From Janthinobacterium sp. SUN073 (GTDB taxonomy: Bacteria > Pseudomonadota > Gammaproteobacteria > Burkholderiales > Burkholderiaceae_D): a stretch of 64,000 nt of DNA. The stretch covers positions 1,630,781 through 1,694,780 of the forward strand of contig NZ_JAPUBT010000001.1 in the NCBI RefSeq assembly GCF_030397665.1. Reading direction: 5' to 3'. The position numbers and the translations under genes are program-made. This document shows positions 43,851 through 52,448 of the stretch, piece after piece (the first letter of the stretch is position 1; the number at the start of each line of letters is the position of its first letter). The notes below the pieces were generated by a model. It was not told the origin of the DNA. It did no database searches and worked only from the letters and a program-made list of their open reading frames with translations.

Positions 43851-45392
43851 ATGGAGCAGGGTTTGCGCGAAAAAGTAGGACAGTTGTTCATGGTGGGCTT
43901 CGACGCCCTGCAGGCGGACGAGCATATCAAGACCTTGATACGCGAAAAGAAGGTGGGCGGCGTGATCCTGTTCCGCCGCAACGTGCACACGCCTGCGCAA
44001 GTGTCCGCCCTGTGCCGCGAACTGCAGGAAATCAACGCGGAAGTGTCCGACATTCCACTGCTGATCTCCATCGACCAGGAAGGCGGCATGGTCATGCGCA
44101 TCGAGCAGGGCGTCACGCCGATTCCCGCGGCGATGGCCTTCCAGGCGGCCGGTTCGGTGGAAGATTGCGAGCGCATGAACCAGATCAGCGGCGATGAAAT
44201 GCGCCAGCTGGGCATCAACCTGCTGCTCGCGCCCGTGCTGGATGTGAACAACAACCGCAACAACCCCGTCATCGGCGTGCGCGCGTATGGCGAGGATGCC
44301 GCCACCGTCATAGCCTACGGCATGGCCGCCATGCGCGGCCAGCGCGCCAGCGGCATCGCCGTGACCGCCAAGCACTTCCCCGGCCACGGCGACACGGCCA
44401 TCGACACGCATTACGCCATGGCCCTGGTGCCGCACGACAAAGAGCGCCTGCGCGCCGTGGAACTGGCGCCGTTCCGCGCGGCCATCGCCGGCGGCGTCGA
44501 CGCCATCATGACGGCGCACGTGGTCTTCCCCGCCTTCGAGGCCGACACCAGCGTGCCGGCCACCCTCTCCAAGGGCGTGCTGACGGACCTGCTGCGAGGT
44601 GAAATGCAATACCAGGGCGTGGTCATTACCGACTGCCTGGAAATGGCGGCCATCGCCGATGGCATCGGCATCGCCCAGGGCGCCATCGCCACCTTGCAGG
44701 CAGGCGCCGACATCGTCCTCATCTCGCACCGCGAAGCGCAGCAGACGGCGGCCATCGAGGCCGTCATCGCCGCCGTGGAGCGCGGTGACATTGCGATCGA
44801 CCGCATCGACGCGGCTTGCGCGCGCGTGGCTGAACTCAAGCGCAACCGTGCCGTGCGCGACTGGCGCAACCGCCCCGTCGCGCCGCCGGCGCTGATGCAG
44901 CCGGCCGCCATGGCCCTGTCCCAGCTGCTGCAAAAAGCGGCACTGCGCGTGCAAGGCGAATACCGCGCGCTCGAAGCCAGCCTGCCCGTGACCCTGCTGA
45001 CGGTGGAAGTGCGCTCGCGCAGCGAGATCGACGAAGTGGCGCTGGGCCGCAACAAGGAAGCGCGCAGCTCGATGCTGCCGGCGCTGCTCGAAGCGGGCCT
45101 GGACGTGCGCGAATACGCCTTGTCGGCCGAAGCGCTGGACGAAGAGGTCAACGAGGCCATCGCCTTTGCGCAAGGCGCGCAGCAGATCGTGCTGCAAACG
45201 TATAACGCCATGTTCGTCGAGGGCCAGCGCCGTCTGGTCGAAGCCCTGCCGCAGGATAAACTGTGGCTGGTGGCGGGCCGTTTGCCGTATGACCTGGACC
45301 TGGCGCCCCACGCGCAAGGCCGCCTGGCCGCCTTCGGCTGCCGCCCGGCCGCGCTGGTGCCGGTCGTCGACAAGCTGGCAGGCAAGGCGTAA
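43851..45392 (+). CDS. GH3 beta-N-acetylhexosaminidase (NagZ-like, long form)
   Basis: 513 aa from ATG 43851, with GGAGGAG upstream. The first 330 residues match NagZ: LISIDQEGGMVMRI, the catalytic His/Asp loop KHFPGHGDTAIDTH (about 180-193) and the nucleophile Asp in VITDCLEMAAI. NagZ cleaves GlcNAc from anhydro-muropeptides in recycling. The extra C-terminal domain of about 180 residues is absent from the usual 340-aa enzyme. No signal peptide, so it is cytoplasmic and could feed AmgK/MurU at 27-29 kb. Confidence 0.87.
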   Translation: MEQGLREKVGQLFMVGFDALQADEHIKTLIREKKVGGVILFRRNVHTPAQVSALCRELQEINAEVSDIPLLISIDQEGGMVMRIEQGVTPIPAAMAFQAAGSVEDCERMNQISGDEMRQLGINLLLAPVLDVNNNRNNPVIGVRAYGEDAATVIAYGMAAMRGQRASGIAVTAKHFPGHGDTAIDTHYAMALVPHDKERLRAVELAPFRAAIAGGVDAIMTAHVVFPAFEADTSVPATLSKGVLTDLLRGEMQYQGVVITDCLEMAAIADGIGIAQGAIATLQAGADIVLISHREAQQTAAIEAVIAAVERGDIAIDRIDAACARVAELKRNRAVRDWRNRPVAPPALMQPAAMALSQLLQKAALRVQGEYRALEASLPVTLLTVEVRSRSEIDEVALGRNKEARSSMLPALLEAGLDVREYALSAEALDEEVNEAIAFAQGAQQIVLQTYNAMFVEGQRRLVEALPQDKLWLVAGRLPYDLDLAPHAQGRLAAFGCRPAALVPVVDKLAGKA

Positions 45393-45413
45393 AGCCACGC
45401 CGCCGTCATGCAC

Positions 45414-45439
45414 ATGCCGGGCATTGCCCGGCATTTTTT
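45414..45439 (+). terminator. Terminator after the GH3 gene
   Basis: ATGCCGGGC (45414-45422), loop ATT, GCCCGGCAT (45426-45434), followed by TTTTT. Strong Rho-independent form, reaching the stop codon of the converging SDR pseudogene. Confidence 0.88.
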
Positions 45440-46427
45440 ATGCCGCGTCGCAATCGAAGCGCACGCCCGTCATCTGCTCGCTGAGCGCCCAAAGCTGGCG
45501 TGCTTGCGCGGGATCGATCGCCCAGCGCCGCACGCCCGGCCCCGTGCTGTCGTCCGCCACCAGGGTGGCGATGTCGCAATCCTCGCAATACACGCCGCCC
45601 ATACCTGCGAGCTGCGCGCTGGTGGCGCACCAGACGGCCGTGGCCGCGCCCTGCTCCACATTCTTGAAGCCCGATCGCGGCGGCGGATTCACCTTGCCTG
45701 CGTCGTCCAGCGCGCCCACGCGGCGCATGTCATCGAGGTCGAGGTGGCGCAGCAGCGGCGTCAGGATGGCGCCCGGATGCAGCGAATAGGCGCGCACGCC
45801 GTGCGCCGCGGCGCGCCGGTCCAGCTCCACGGCAAACAGGGCATTGGCGCTTTTCGACTGCGCATACGCGCGCCATTTGTCGTACGGCTGGCGCAAGAAA
45901 TGCGGGTCATCCAGGTCGACGCCCGCCTGCCGGTGTCCCAGCGACGACACGCACACCACGCGCGCGCCCCGCGCCTGTCGCAGGGCGGGCCACAAACGCG
46001 CCGTCAGCTGGAAATGCCCCAGGTGATTCGTCGCGAACTGCGCCTCGTAGCCGCGCGCATCGCGCAGCAAAGGCGTGGCCATGATACCGGCGCCATTGAC
46101 CAGCACGTGCAGGGCGCGGCCGGTGGCAAGAAAGGCGGCGGCAAAGGCGTCGATCGATTGCGAATCGAGCAGGTCGAGCGCCGCGACCTCCACGCCGGCC
46201 ATGCCATCCAGGGCCGCTTGTGCCTAATGCGGGTCGCGCGCCGGCACCAGTACACGGGCGCCAGCACAGGCCAGCACGCGCACCGTTTCCAGCCCCAGGC
46301 CCGACGCGCCGCCCGTGACGATGGCCTGCATGCCGGACAGGTCGCGCCCGGCCAGCGCCTCGGTGGCGGTCGTGGTGGCGTCGAAGCCGGAGTGCAGGGG
46401 AGTTTGAAGGGTAGTGGTATATGTCAT
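45438..46427 (-). pseudogene. SDR-family oxidoreductase interrupted by an in-frame amber codon
   Basis: Without interruption this would be a 329-aa short-chain dehydrogenase from ATG 46427. The cofactor motif VTGGASGLGLETVRV is in the first part and NGAG, the catalytic Tyr/Lys (YAQSKSANALF) and the C-terminal part follow in the same frame. Codon 68 (46224-46226) is TAG, directly after VPARDPH and before AQAALDG. Everything else is intact, so the loss is recent, or the base is a sequencing error, or the stop is read through. An internal start at 46202 would lack the NAD-binding site. Confidence 0.8.
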
Positions 46428-46534
46428 GGCTGCCTGGGCGTGATGGATAAAAACCCATTGTGCGCGCCGCGGCCTGGACTGTGAATGGCGTAAAATCTTT
46501 AATACTATCGCCATCGTCCAGAATTGAAGCCGCC

Positions 46535-47455
46535 ATGGATTTGCTCTCCGATGTACTCTCGCTGCTCGATACGCGCAGTTCCTACTTTGCCGGCCTGAAG
46601 GCGGGCGGCCACTGGGCCATCGACTTTCCGCCGCCGGACGGCATCAAGTTCAACGCTGTCATCGAAGGCGGCTGCTGGCTGACCGTCACGGGCATCGACG
46701 CTCCCGTGCTGCTGCAGACGGGCGACTGCTTCCTGCTGGCGCCTGGGCGCGCGTTTACCCTGGCCAGCACACCCGGCTTGCCGGCCGCGCCGGCGCTGGA
46801 CGTGTACCGGCACGCGCAGCACGGCGTGGCCCGCCACGGCGCGCCGCAGCACGATTTTTTCCTCATCGGCGGACGCTTCAGCTTTGGCGACGAAGCGGCC
46901 ATCCTGCTCGACTGCCTGCCGCCGCTACTGCACGTGCGCGGCGATACGGACCAGGCCAGCGTGCTGCACTGGGCCTTGCAACGTCTGGCGCAGGAACTGC
47001 AGGCGACGGCGCCCGGCGCGGCGCTGATGACGCGCCACCTGGGCCACATGATGCTGCTGCAGATGCTGCGCCAGTATCTGGCAACGCAAGCGTCGCACCC
47101 GGCCGGCTGGCTGTTCGCGCTGGCCGATCCCCGCCTGCGCACGGCCATCGAGGCCATGCATGCGCAACCGGCGCAGCGCTGGACCTTGGCGCAACTGGCC
47201 GCCGTCGCGGGACAATCGCGCTCCGCCTTTGCGCTGCACTTCAAGAACAGGGTGGGCGTGACGCCGCTCGACTACCTGCTACGCTGGCGCATGCGCCTGG
47301 CCACGCGGCGCCTGAAGGACAGCGGCGCACCCATCGCCGCGATCGCGCAGGCGCTGGGCTACGATTCCGACAGCGCCTTCAGCCATGCCTTCAAACGCGT
47401 CATGGCCTGCTCGCCGCGCCAGTACCGGCTGCGCCACGCGGGCGCGCAGGCGTAA
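46535..47455 (+). CDS. AraC-family transcriptional regulator
   Basis: 306 aa from ATG 46535. An N-terminal cupin-like effector domain (about 15-180, with GGCWLTVTG and LAPGRAFTL) and a C-terminal double helix-turn-helix (about 205-300: WTLAQLAAVAGQSRSAFALH and IAAIAQALGYDSDSAFSHAF). It is divergent from the SDR pseudogene, a common regulator-target pair, so its target gene may be the broken one. Confidence 0.92.
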   Translation: MDLLSDVLSLLDTRSSYFAGLKAGGHWAIDFPPPDGIKFNAVIEGGCWLTVTGIDAPVLLQTGDCFLLAPGRAFTLASTPGLPAAPALDVYRHAQHGVARHGAPQHDFFLIGGRFSFGDEAAILLDCLPPLLHVRGDTDQASVLHWALQRLAQELQATAPGAALMTRHLGHMMLLQMLRQYLATQASHPAGWLFALADPRLRTAIEAMHAQPAQRWTLAQLAAVAGQSRSAFALHFKNRVGVTPLDYLLRWRMRLATRRLKDSGAPIAAIAQALGYDSDSAFSHAFKRVMACSPRQYRLRHAGAQA

Positions 47456-47478
47456 AAAAACCCGCAGCTGCGGGTTTT
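47454..47478. terminator. Bidirectional terminator
   Basis: The palindrome CCCGCAGCTGCGGG (47461-47474) is flanked by A7 on the left and T4 on the right, so it works for the AraC gene and for the converging 53-aa gene. Confidence 0.85.
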
Positions 47479-47490
47479 AACAATACAGGG

Positions 47491-47652
47491 TCAGCGCGCC
47501 GCGACTGGCGGCAGGGCCGCCACCGCCAGCAAGGCGAACGGCCCGAGGAACAGGCCGATACCGAACCAGAGTCCCCCGTGGCGCCCACGCCGGCTGGCCA
47601 GCAGCCAGGAGGCGATCGCAAACAAAAACATGAAGATCAACAGTATCGCCAT
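47491..47652 (-). CDS. Small membrane protein (53 aa)
   Basis: From ATG 47652 with AAGGAG five bases upstream. Two hydrophobic segments, MAILLIFMFLFAIASWLLAS and GLWFGIGLFLGPFALLAVAA, flank the basic loop RRGRHGG, so it should be a two-helix inner-membrane protein with a short cytoplasmic loop. No family assigned. It follows the feo genes on the same strand across a 70-bp gap. Confidence 0.65.
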   Translation of the reverse strand: MAILLIFMFLFAIASWLLASRRGRHGGLWFGIGLFLGPFALLAVAALPPVAAR

Positions 47653-47723
47653 TGCCACTCCTTGCCATGCGGAAATCCCAGTGTAGCCCACGGGCGCGCC
47701 CATGACCAGACCTACATCAAGCC

Positions 47724-47999
47724 CTAACGCTGTACCTGTATCAGGATCACGCGCTTGCTGCTGCCGTCTGCCGGCGGCGTGGTGGACGGTGGCGGCGGGC
47801 TGTCGCAGGAACCGCAAGAACCGCAACCGCTGCCGCAGCCGGGCGCCACCTTGAAGAAGGCTGACATTTTCGCCTCATCGAGGCCGCAGCGCACCAGGCC
47901 ACGCACGATGGCGCGGCGCACGCCCGCCGGCAAATACTTGGTCGAAAAATGCAGCAGCGCGGCTGCGACGATCAGGGCGACGATGAGGGTTTGCCACAT
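47724..47999 (-). CDS. FeoB-associated Cys-rich membrane protein
   Basis: 91 aa, starting with one membrane helix (WQTLIVALIVAAALLHF) and carrying a Cys cluster CGSGCGSCGSC (about 55-65) followed by a Pro-rich stretch. It lies 9 bp after feoB in the same operon. Small Cys-rich proteins encoded with FeoB are thought to assist Fe2+ transport or electron handling at the channel. No enzymatic motif. Sequence and position agree well with that class. Confidence 0.8.
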   Translation of the reverse strand: MWQTLIVALIVAAALLHFSTKYLPAGVRRAIVRGLVRCGLDEAKMSAFFKVAPGCGSGCGSCGSCDSPPPPSTTPPADGSSKRVILIQVQR

Positions 48000-48008
48000 G
48001 GTTTTCTC

Positions 48009-49910
48009 CTAGGCGCCCAGCATCAGGGCGACGCGATACGTGATGAACGAGGCGGCATACGCCAGCGCGAACATGTAGCCGGCCATCAGCAGCGGATAGC
48101 GCCAGCCACCCGTCTCGCGTTTCACCACGGAGAGGGTCGACAGGCACTGCGGCGCGAACACATACCATGCCAGCAAGGACAGCGCGGTGGCCATCGACCA
48201 TGAATGGGCGATCAGCGGCTCGAGCGTGGTGGCCAGCGCGTCGCCCGTTTGCGACAGCGCATACACGGTGCCCAGGGCGCCGACGGCCACTTCGCGCGCC
48301 GCCATGCCGGGTACCAGCGCGATGCAGATCTGCCAGTTGAAACCGATGGGCGCGAAGATCACTTCCAGGCCGCGGCCCAGGATGCCCGCCAGGCTGTAAT
48401 AGATCGGCGGATGGATCGCGTTGTCCGGCGCGCCGGGGAAGGTGCTGAGGAACCACAGGATGATCATCAGGCTCAGGATGATGGTACCGACGCGCGTGAG
48501 GAAAATCTTCGCGCGCTCCCACAGGCTGACGGCCAGGTTGCGCAGATGCGGCCAGTGGTAGGCCGGCAGTTCCAGCATCAGCGGCTGGTTGCCGCGCACG
48601 CCCATGCCGCGCTTCATGACCCAGGCCACGGCCATGGCCGAGATGATGCCGGCGAAGTACAGCACGAACAGCACCAGGCCTTGCAGGCTCAGATAGCCCC
48701 ACACTTCGCGCTGCGGGATGAAGGCGGCGATGATCAGCGCATACACGGGCAGGCGCGCCGAGCACGTCATCAGCGGCGCGATCATGATGGTGACCAGGCG
48801 GTCGCGCGGGTTCTGGATGGTGCGCGCCGCCATCACGCCGGGAATGGCGCAGGCAAAGCTCGACAGCAGCGGGATGAAGGCACGGCCCGACAGGCCCACG
48901 CCGCCCATCAGGCGGTCCAGCAAAAAGGCCGCGCGCGGCAGGTAGCCGCAGTCTTCCAGGCTCAGGATAAAGAAGAACAGGATCAGGATTTGCGGCAGGA
49001 ATACCAGCACGCTGCCGACGCCGCCGATGATGCCTTCCACCAGCAAGCTCTTCAGGTGGCCATCGGGCATGTTCGCCGTCAGCAGGGCACCCAGGTGGCC
49101 CACGCCATCGGTAATCATTTCCATCGGCGTGGCGGCCCAGGCAAACACGGCCTGGAAGATCAGGAACATCAGCACGGCCAGGATGAGGGGACCGAACACG
49201 GGGTGCAGCACCACATCGTCGATTTTTTCCGTCAGGTTGCCCGTGTCGCTGGTGTCATTGCTGACGGCGGCCAGGATGCGGCGTACTTCGCGCTGGGTTT
49301 CTTCGACGCTGACGGCATCGATGGCCGCCAGCGGTTTCGCTTCCACGACCGGCAGCGGCAGCATGGCGTCGATGGCGTTCAACAGGGCTTTTTCGCCATC
49401 GTGCTGCACTGCCACGGTTTCCACCACGGGCATGCCCAGTTCCTGCGACAGCCTGGCCGTATCGATCAGCATGCCGCGCTTGCGCGCCACGTCCGTCATG
49501 TTCAGCGCCAGCAGCATGGGCAAGCCCAGGCGCTTGACTTCCAGCACCAGGCGCAAGTTCAGGCGCAGATTGGTGGCATCGACGACGCAGATGATGGCGT
49601 CCGGGCGCGGGTCGCCCTTGCGCAAGCCCCCCACCACGTCGCGCGTGATGGCTTCGTCGGGCGTGGTGGCCGACAGGCTGTAGGCGCCCGGCAGATCGAG
49701 CAGGCGCACGGGCGTGCCGGCGGGCGAAGTGAAATGGCCCTCCTTGCGCTCGATGGTCACGCCGGCGTAGTTCGCCACCTTCTGGCGCGCGCCCGTCAAA
49801 CGGTTGAACAGGGCGGTCTTGCCGCAGTTCGGATTACCCAGCAAGGCAATTTGTGGCTGATGCGGCGGCTTGTGCACGCCCGCTTCCACGATAGTTTCGA
49901 CAGCACCCAT
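48009..49910 (-). CDS. feoB: Ferrous iron transporter FeoB
   Basis: 633 aa, at the short end for FeoB. The N-terminal GTPase has G1 GNPNCGKTALFNRLTG (about 25-40), G3 DLPGAYSLSATTPDEA and G4 NMTD. A helical regulatory domain is followed by about eight or more membrane helices with duplicated Gate-type motifs (LPQILILFFFI, SSFACAIPGVMAAR). It imports Fe2+ across the inner membrane. Starts 2 bp after feoA. Confidence 0.96.
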   Translation of the reverse strand: MGAVETIVEAGVHKPPHQPQIALLGNPNCGKTALFNRLTGARQKVANYAGVTIERKEGHFTSPAGTPVRLLDLPGAYSLSATTPDEAITRDVVGGLRKGDPRPDAIICVVDATNLRLNLRLVLEVKRLGLPMLLALNMTDVARKRGMLIDTARLSQELGMPVVETVAVQHDGEKALLNAIDAMLPLPVVEAKPLAAIDAVSVEETQREVRRILAAVSNDTSDTGNLTEKIDDVVLHPVFGPLILAVLMFLIFQAVFAWAATPMEMITDGVGHLGALLTANMPDGHLKSLLVEGIIGGVGSVLVFLPQILILFFFILSLEDCGYLPRAAFLLDRLMGGVGLSGRAFIPLLSSFACAIPGVMAARTIQNPRDRLVTIMIAPLMTCSARLPVYALIIAAFIPQREVWGYLSLQGLVLFVLYFAGIISAMAVAWVMKRGMGVRGNQPLMLELPAYHWPHLRNLAVSLWERAKIFLTRVGTIILSLMIILWFLSTFPGAPDNAIHPPIYYSLAGILGRGLEVIFAPIGFNWQICIALVPGMAAREVAVGALGTVYALSQTGDALATTLEPLIAHSWSMATALSLLAWYVFAPQCLSTLSVVKRETGGWRYPLLMAGYMFALAYAASFITYRVALMLGA

Positions 49911-49912
49911 GG

Positions 49913-50197
49913 TTATTCCGGTTGAAGCAGCGGTTGAATCGTGATCAGCGCCGCTTCGAAGCGGCGCAGTGCGAACGTGGCATTGCCGACCTTGATGGCC
50001 AGCGGGTCGCCGCCGGGAATACCGCGCTTGAGCATGCGGATATGTTCGCCAGGAACGAATCCCAGCTCCATCAAGCGGCGGGCGAGGTCGACGCCATCTT
50101 CCGTCTGTCCCGCCGTGTGGGGCGTGATATGCAACACCGTGCCGCTCTGGCCGACTGCCAGCGCGTCGAGCGTCATCAAGGGTGGAACTAGAGTCAT
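49913..50197 (-). CDS. feoA: FeoA, SH3-like partner of FeoB
   Basis: 94 aa from ATG 50197 (MTLVPPLMTLDALAVGQSGT), with GGAAT upstream. Small beta-barrel domain with VPGEHIRMLKRGIPGGDPLA and ATFALRRFEA, typical FeoA. It binds FeoB in the cytoplasm and is needed for transport. First gene of feoA-feoB-Cys-rich protein. Confidence 0.94.
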   Translation of the reverse strand: MTLVPPLMTLDALAVGQSGTVLHITPHTAGQTEDGVDLARRLMELGFVPGEHIRMLKRGIPGGDPLAIKVGNATFALRRFEAALITIQPLLQPE

Positions 50198-50355
50198 GAG
50201 CAAATTCCGTTCAAATTAAGAACACCGGGACAAACTGCTGCGCGCGGCGCATCGCGTTTGACTTGGGTGTTGTGAGGCAAAACGCAACTGTTGCGCATTA
50301 CCGACAAGCGGTCTTTCCAACTGTCCGGACGGCGACCGTCCGAGACAATACCAGC

Positions 50356-50386
50356 ATTATAAACATGAATGCGAATTGTTTTTATT
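50356..50386 (-). promoter_or_regulatory. feoA promoter with Fur-box-like element
   Basis: On the minus strand TATAAT (50356-50361) is a consensus -10. The expected -35 position is covered by AATGCGAATTGTTTTTATT (50368-50386), whose TGCGAAT half-site is typical of betaproteobacterial Fur boxes. Iron repression of feoAB is inferred. Confidence 0.5.
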
Positions 50387-50506
50387 TAGCCCGGAGAGTG
50401 GCCCCTGTCAAGGGCTACGCCATGCGTACGCAGGCCATATCCACGCGCCGCGCCCAGCCGCCAGGCGCCGCACACTTGATCAAAATCACTTGCATTGTCC
50501 CCCGCT

Positions 50507-50547
50507 TTGCGCGACAATGAAACGTAATGATAATGATTCTCATTAAA
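50507..50547 (+). promoter_or_regulatory. bfd promoter with strong Fur box
   Basis: GATAATGATTCTCATTAAA (50529-50547) matches the 19-bp Fur consensus at 15 positions. A possible -35 TTGCGC (50507-50512) and -10 GATAAT (50529-50534) are 16 bp apart, so bound Fur would cover the -10. It lies about 60 bp before bfd. Confidence 0.75.
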
Positions 50548-50609
50548 ACACTAGCAACAATGCTTCAGAGCACTAGTGTCTGTTCATCCTCCAGCCAGAA
50601 GGTGTATCA

Positions 50610-50825
50610 ATGATTGTATGTGTCTGCAACAACATATCTGATCGTGAAATCCGTCAAGCCGTCGATCTTGGCCTGTCCAGCATGGCCGAACTGCGCCGCG
50701 ACCTGGGCGTGGCGACCTGCTGCGGCAAATGCCATACCTGCGCGCGGGAAGTACTGAACGATCACCTGAACGCCACCGTAGTGCTGCAAGAAACCGTATT
50801 GATGCGAGCTGTACTGACAAACTAA
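50610..50825 (+). CDS. bfd: Bacterioferritin-associated ferredoxin
   Basis: 71 aa. A [2Fe-2S] protein that reduces and releases iron from bacterioferritin. Cluster ligands are CVC near the N-terminus and CCGKCHTC (about 37-44). Typical helix-turn-helix BFD fold. Preceded by a Fur box, which fits the known induction of Bfd in iron starvation. The ferritin partner lies 2 kb downstream. Confidence 0.95.
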   Translation: MIVCVCNNISDREIRQAVDLGLSSMAELRRDLGVATCCGKCHTCAREVLNDHLNATVVLQETVLMRAVLTN

Positions 50826-50833
50826 AGAAAGCG

Positions 50834-51544
50834 ATGAACGCCATGACGATGATGCCCCCGCCCGTAACGGTGCAGGCCGTGCAACAATTTGCCGACTTCG
50901 ACAAGAAGCGCAACAAGTTCGCGCCGCTGATGGCCATCGTCGTCCTGCATCTCGCCGGCTTTTACGCCATCCAGAGCGGCCTGCTGAGCCGCGTCGTCAC
51001 GGCGGCCATGCCGACCATCACCACCATCAGCATCATCGCCCCGCCGGCGCCACCCAAGCCGCCGGCACCGTCGGTGCCAAAAACCGTGGAACTGAGTGCT
51101 CCCGTACCGCGCGCCGTCATCCCGCCGCTGCCGCTGATCGCCGTGGCACCGAGCGAACCGACGATCACGCCGCCGCAGCCGACGCGTGCCGAAGCGGCCC
51201 CCGTGGCCACCGCCGCGCCGACTGCGCCAGCCGCACCGTCGCCGACACCACCGGCGCCGTCCACGCCGCGTACCGTCAGCAGCGTCGAATACATCAAGGC
51301 GCCGCAACTGATCTACCCGAATTTGTCGCGCCGCCTGGGCGAAAGTGGCACCGTGGTATTGCGCATCCTGATCAATGAAAAGGGTTTGCCGGAGCAAATC
51401 CTGATCCATAAATCGACCGGCTACAGCAACCTCGATGAAGCGGGCCGCCAGGCTGCGCAGCGCGCGCTGTTCAAGCCGATGATCGAAAACGGCAAGCCTG
51501 TTCCCGTCTACGTTTTAGTACCGCTGACCTTCCAACTGAGCTAG
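50834..51544 (+). CDS. tonB: Energy transducer TonB
   Basis: 236 aa. One N-terminal membrane anchor (about 30-52) is followed by a Pro/Ala-rich periplasmic spacer (about 65-155: PPAPPKPPAPSVP) and the TonB C-terminal domain (LIYPNLSRRLGESGTVVLRI to the end). It powers outer-membrane receptors with ExbBD, which are not in the window. It follows bfd by 8 bp, so it is under the same Fur box. Confidence 0.92.
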   Translation: MNAMTMMPPPVTVQAVQQFADFDKKRNKFAPLMAIVVLHLAGFYAIQSGLLSRVVTAAMPTITTISIIAPPAPPKPPAPSVPKTVELSAPVPRAVIPPLPLIAVAPSEPTITPPQPTRAEAAPVATAAPTAPAAPSPTPPAPSTPRTVSSVEYIKAPQLIYPNLSRRLGESGTVVLRILINEKGLPEQILIHKSTGYSNLDEAGRQAAQRALFKPMIENGKPVPVYVLVPLTFQLS

Positions 51545-51576
51545 CCTTCCGGCGGCCTTCGCGCCGCTGCCAGCCC

Positions 51577-51611
51577 GCAAGCACCGCACCCTGTGCCCTG
51601 CTTGCTTTTTT
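51577..51611 (+). terminator. Terminator after tonB
   Basis: Stem GCAAGC (51577-51582) with GCTTGC (51600-51605), extended inside by GCAC/GTGC, then TTTTTT. A second hairpin CAAGCA/TGCTTG follows at 51634-51647. Confidence 0.75.
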
Positions 51612-51697
51612 GCGCCCTGTTTTCTGTACCAGTCAAGCAACTGCTTGTTTCAGTCTGCCAGCCTACATCCCCGGGCCAGGCAGACTTTTTTTTGCCC

Positions 51698-51769
51698 AAG
51701 GGGTCAGACCCGAGGGGGGAATGGGCCCCAATGGGGCCCATTCCGCTCGCGCAGCGACTGACCCTTTTT
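51698..51769. repeat. Nested inverted repeat, GGGGTCAGACCC family, with GGGCCC core
   Basis: Inner arms GGAATGGGCCCC (51718-51729) and GGGGCCCATTCC (51733-51744) are perfect complements with an AAT loop. The outer arms AAGGGGTCAG (51698-51707) and CTGACCC plus T5 (51758-51769) pair with one missing base. It lies between tonB and the converging piuC and shares its ends with the elements at 62-124 and 21261-21324. Confidence 0.75.
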
Positions 51770-52448
51770 ACATCTCCGCCCACATCCTGAGCAGGTTGTG
51801 ATAATGCCCCGTCAGACCCACCGTCGCGGGCGAATCGCCGTGCTCGCCGCGCACGCTCTGGATGTTTTGATCGAGCTCGAACAGCATGCTGCGTTTCCAG
51901 TCCTCGCGCACCATGCTTTGCGTCCACAGGAAGGAGCAGATACGCTCGCCGCTGGTGACGGGCAGCACCTGATGCACGCTGCTCGAGGGATACACGATCA
52001 CGTCGCCGGCCGGCAATTTCACCTCATGCGTGCCGTAGGAGTCGACCACCACCAGCTCGCCGCCTTCGTACTCGTCCGGCTCGCTCAGGAACACGGTCGA
52101 GGAGACGTCGGCACGCATCGACTGCAGGCCGTTTTTCGGCGTGCGGATGGCGCCGTCGATATGCAGGCCATAGTGCTCGCCACCCGCATAGCTGTTGAAG
52201 AACGGCGGCAGGATGCGCAGCGGCAGCACGGCGGCGAAGAACAGCGGATTGGCCATCAGCGCGCGGCTGACGATCTCGCCCAGCTCCAGCGCCAGCGGCG
52301 AACCTTCGGCCAGCTGGCGGTTGCGCTTGACCTGCGCCCCTTGCGCCCCGACGCTGGCACGCCCGTCGACCCAGTCCGTCTGCGCCAGGCGCTGGCGAAA
52401 CTGCGTCACCTGTTCCGGCGTCAGCACACCGGGTATATGCAGCATCAT
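51768..52448 (-). CDS. piuC: PKHD-type Fe(II)/2-oxoglutarate hydroxylase PiuC
   Basis: 226 aa from ATG 52448 with AAAGGA upstream, the usual PiuC length. The double-stranded beta-helix has iron ligands in [10 protein letters not shown] (His, Asp) and [10 protein letters not shown] (His), and the 2-oxoglutarate-binding Arg in [11 protein letters not shown]. PiuC is typically Fur-repressed and encoded near TonB-dependent siderophore receptors. Here it is convergent with tonB and divergent from bacterioferritin. Confidence 0.92.
   Translation of the reverse strand: MMLHIPGVLTPEQVTQFRQRLAQTDWVDGRASVGAQGAQVKRNRQLAEGSPLALELGEIVSRALMANPLFFAAVLPLRILPPFFNSYAGGEHYGLHIDGAIRTPKNGLQSMRADVSSTVFLSEPDEYEGGELVVVDSYGTHEVKLPAGDVIVYPSSSVHQVLPVTSGERICSFLWTQSMVREDWKRSMLFELDQNIQSVRGEHGDSPATVGLTGHYHNLLRMWAEM

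Noticed and set aside
50263..50520. 85-codon ORF between feoA and bfd
   Set aside because: Covers the feoA promoter region, no ribosome site, no recognisable protein.
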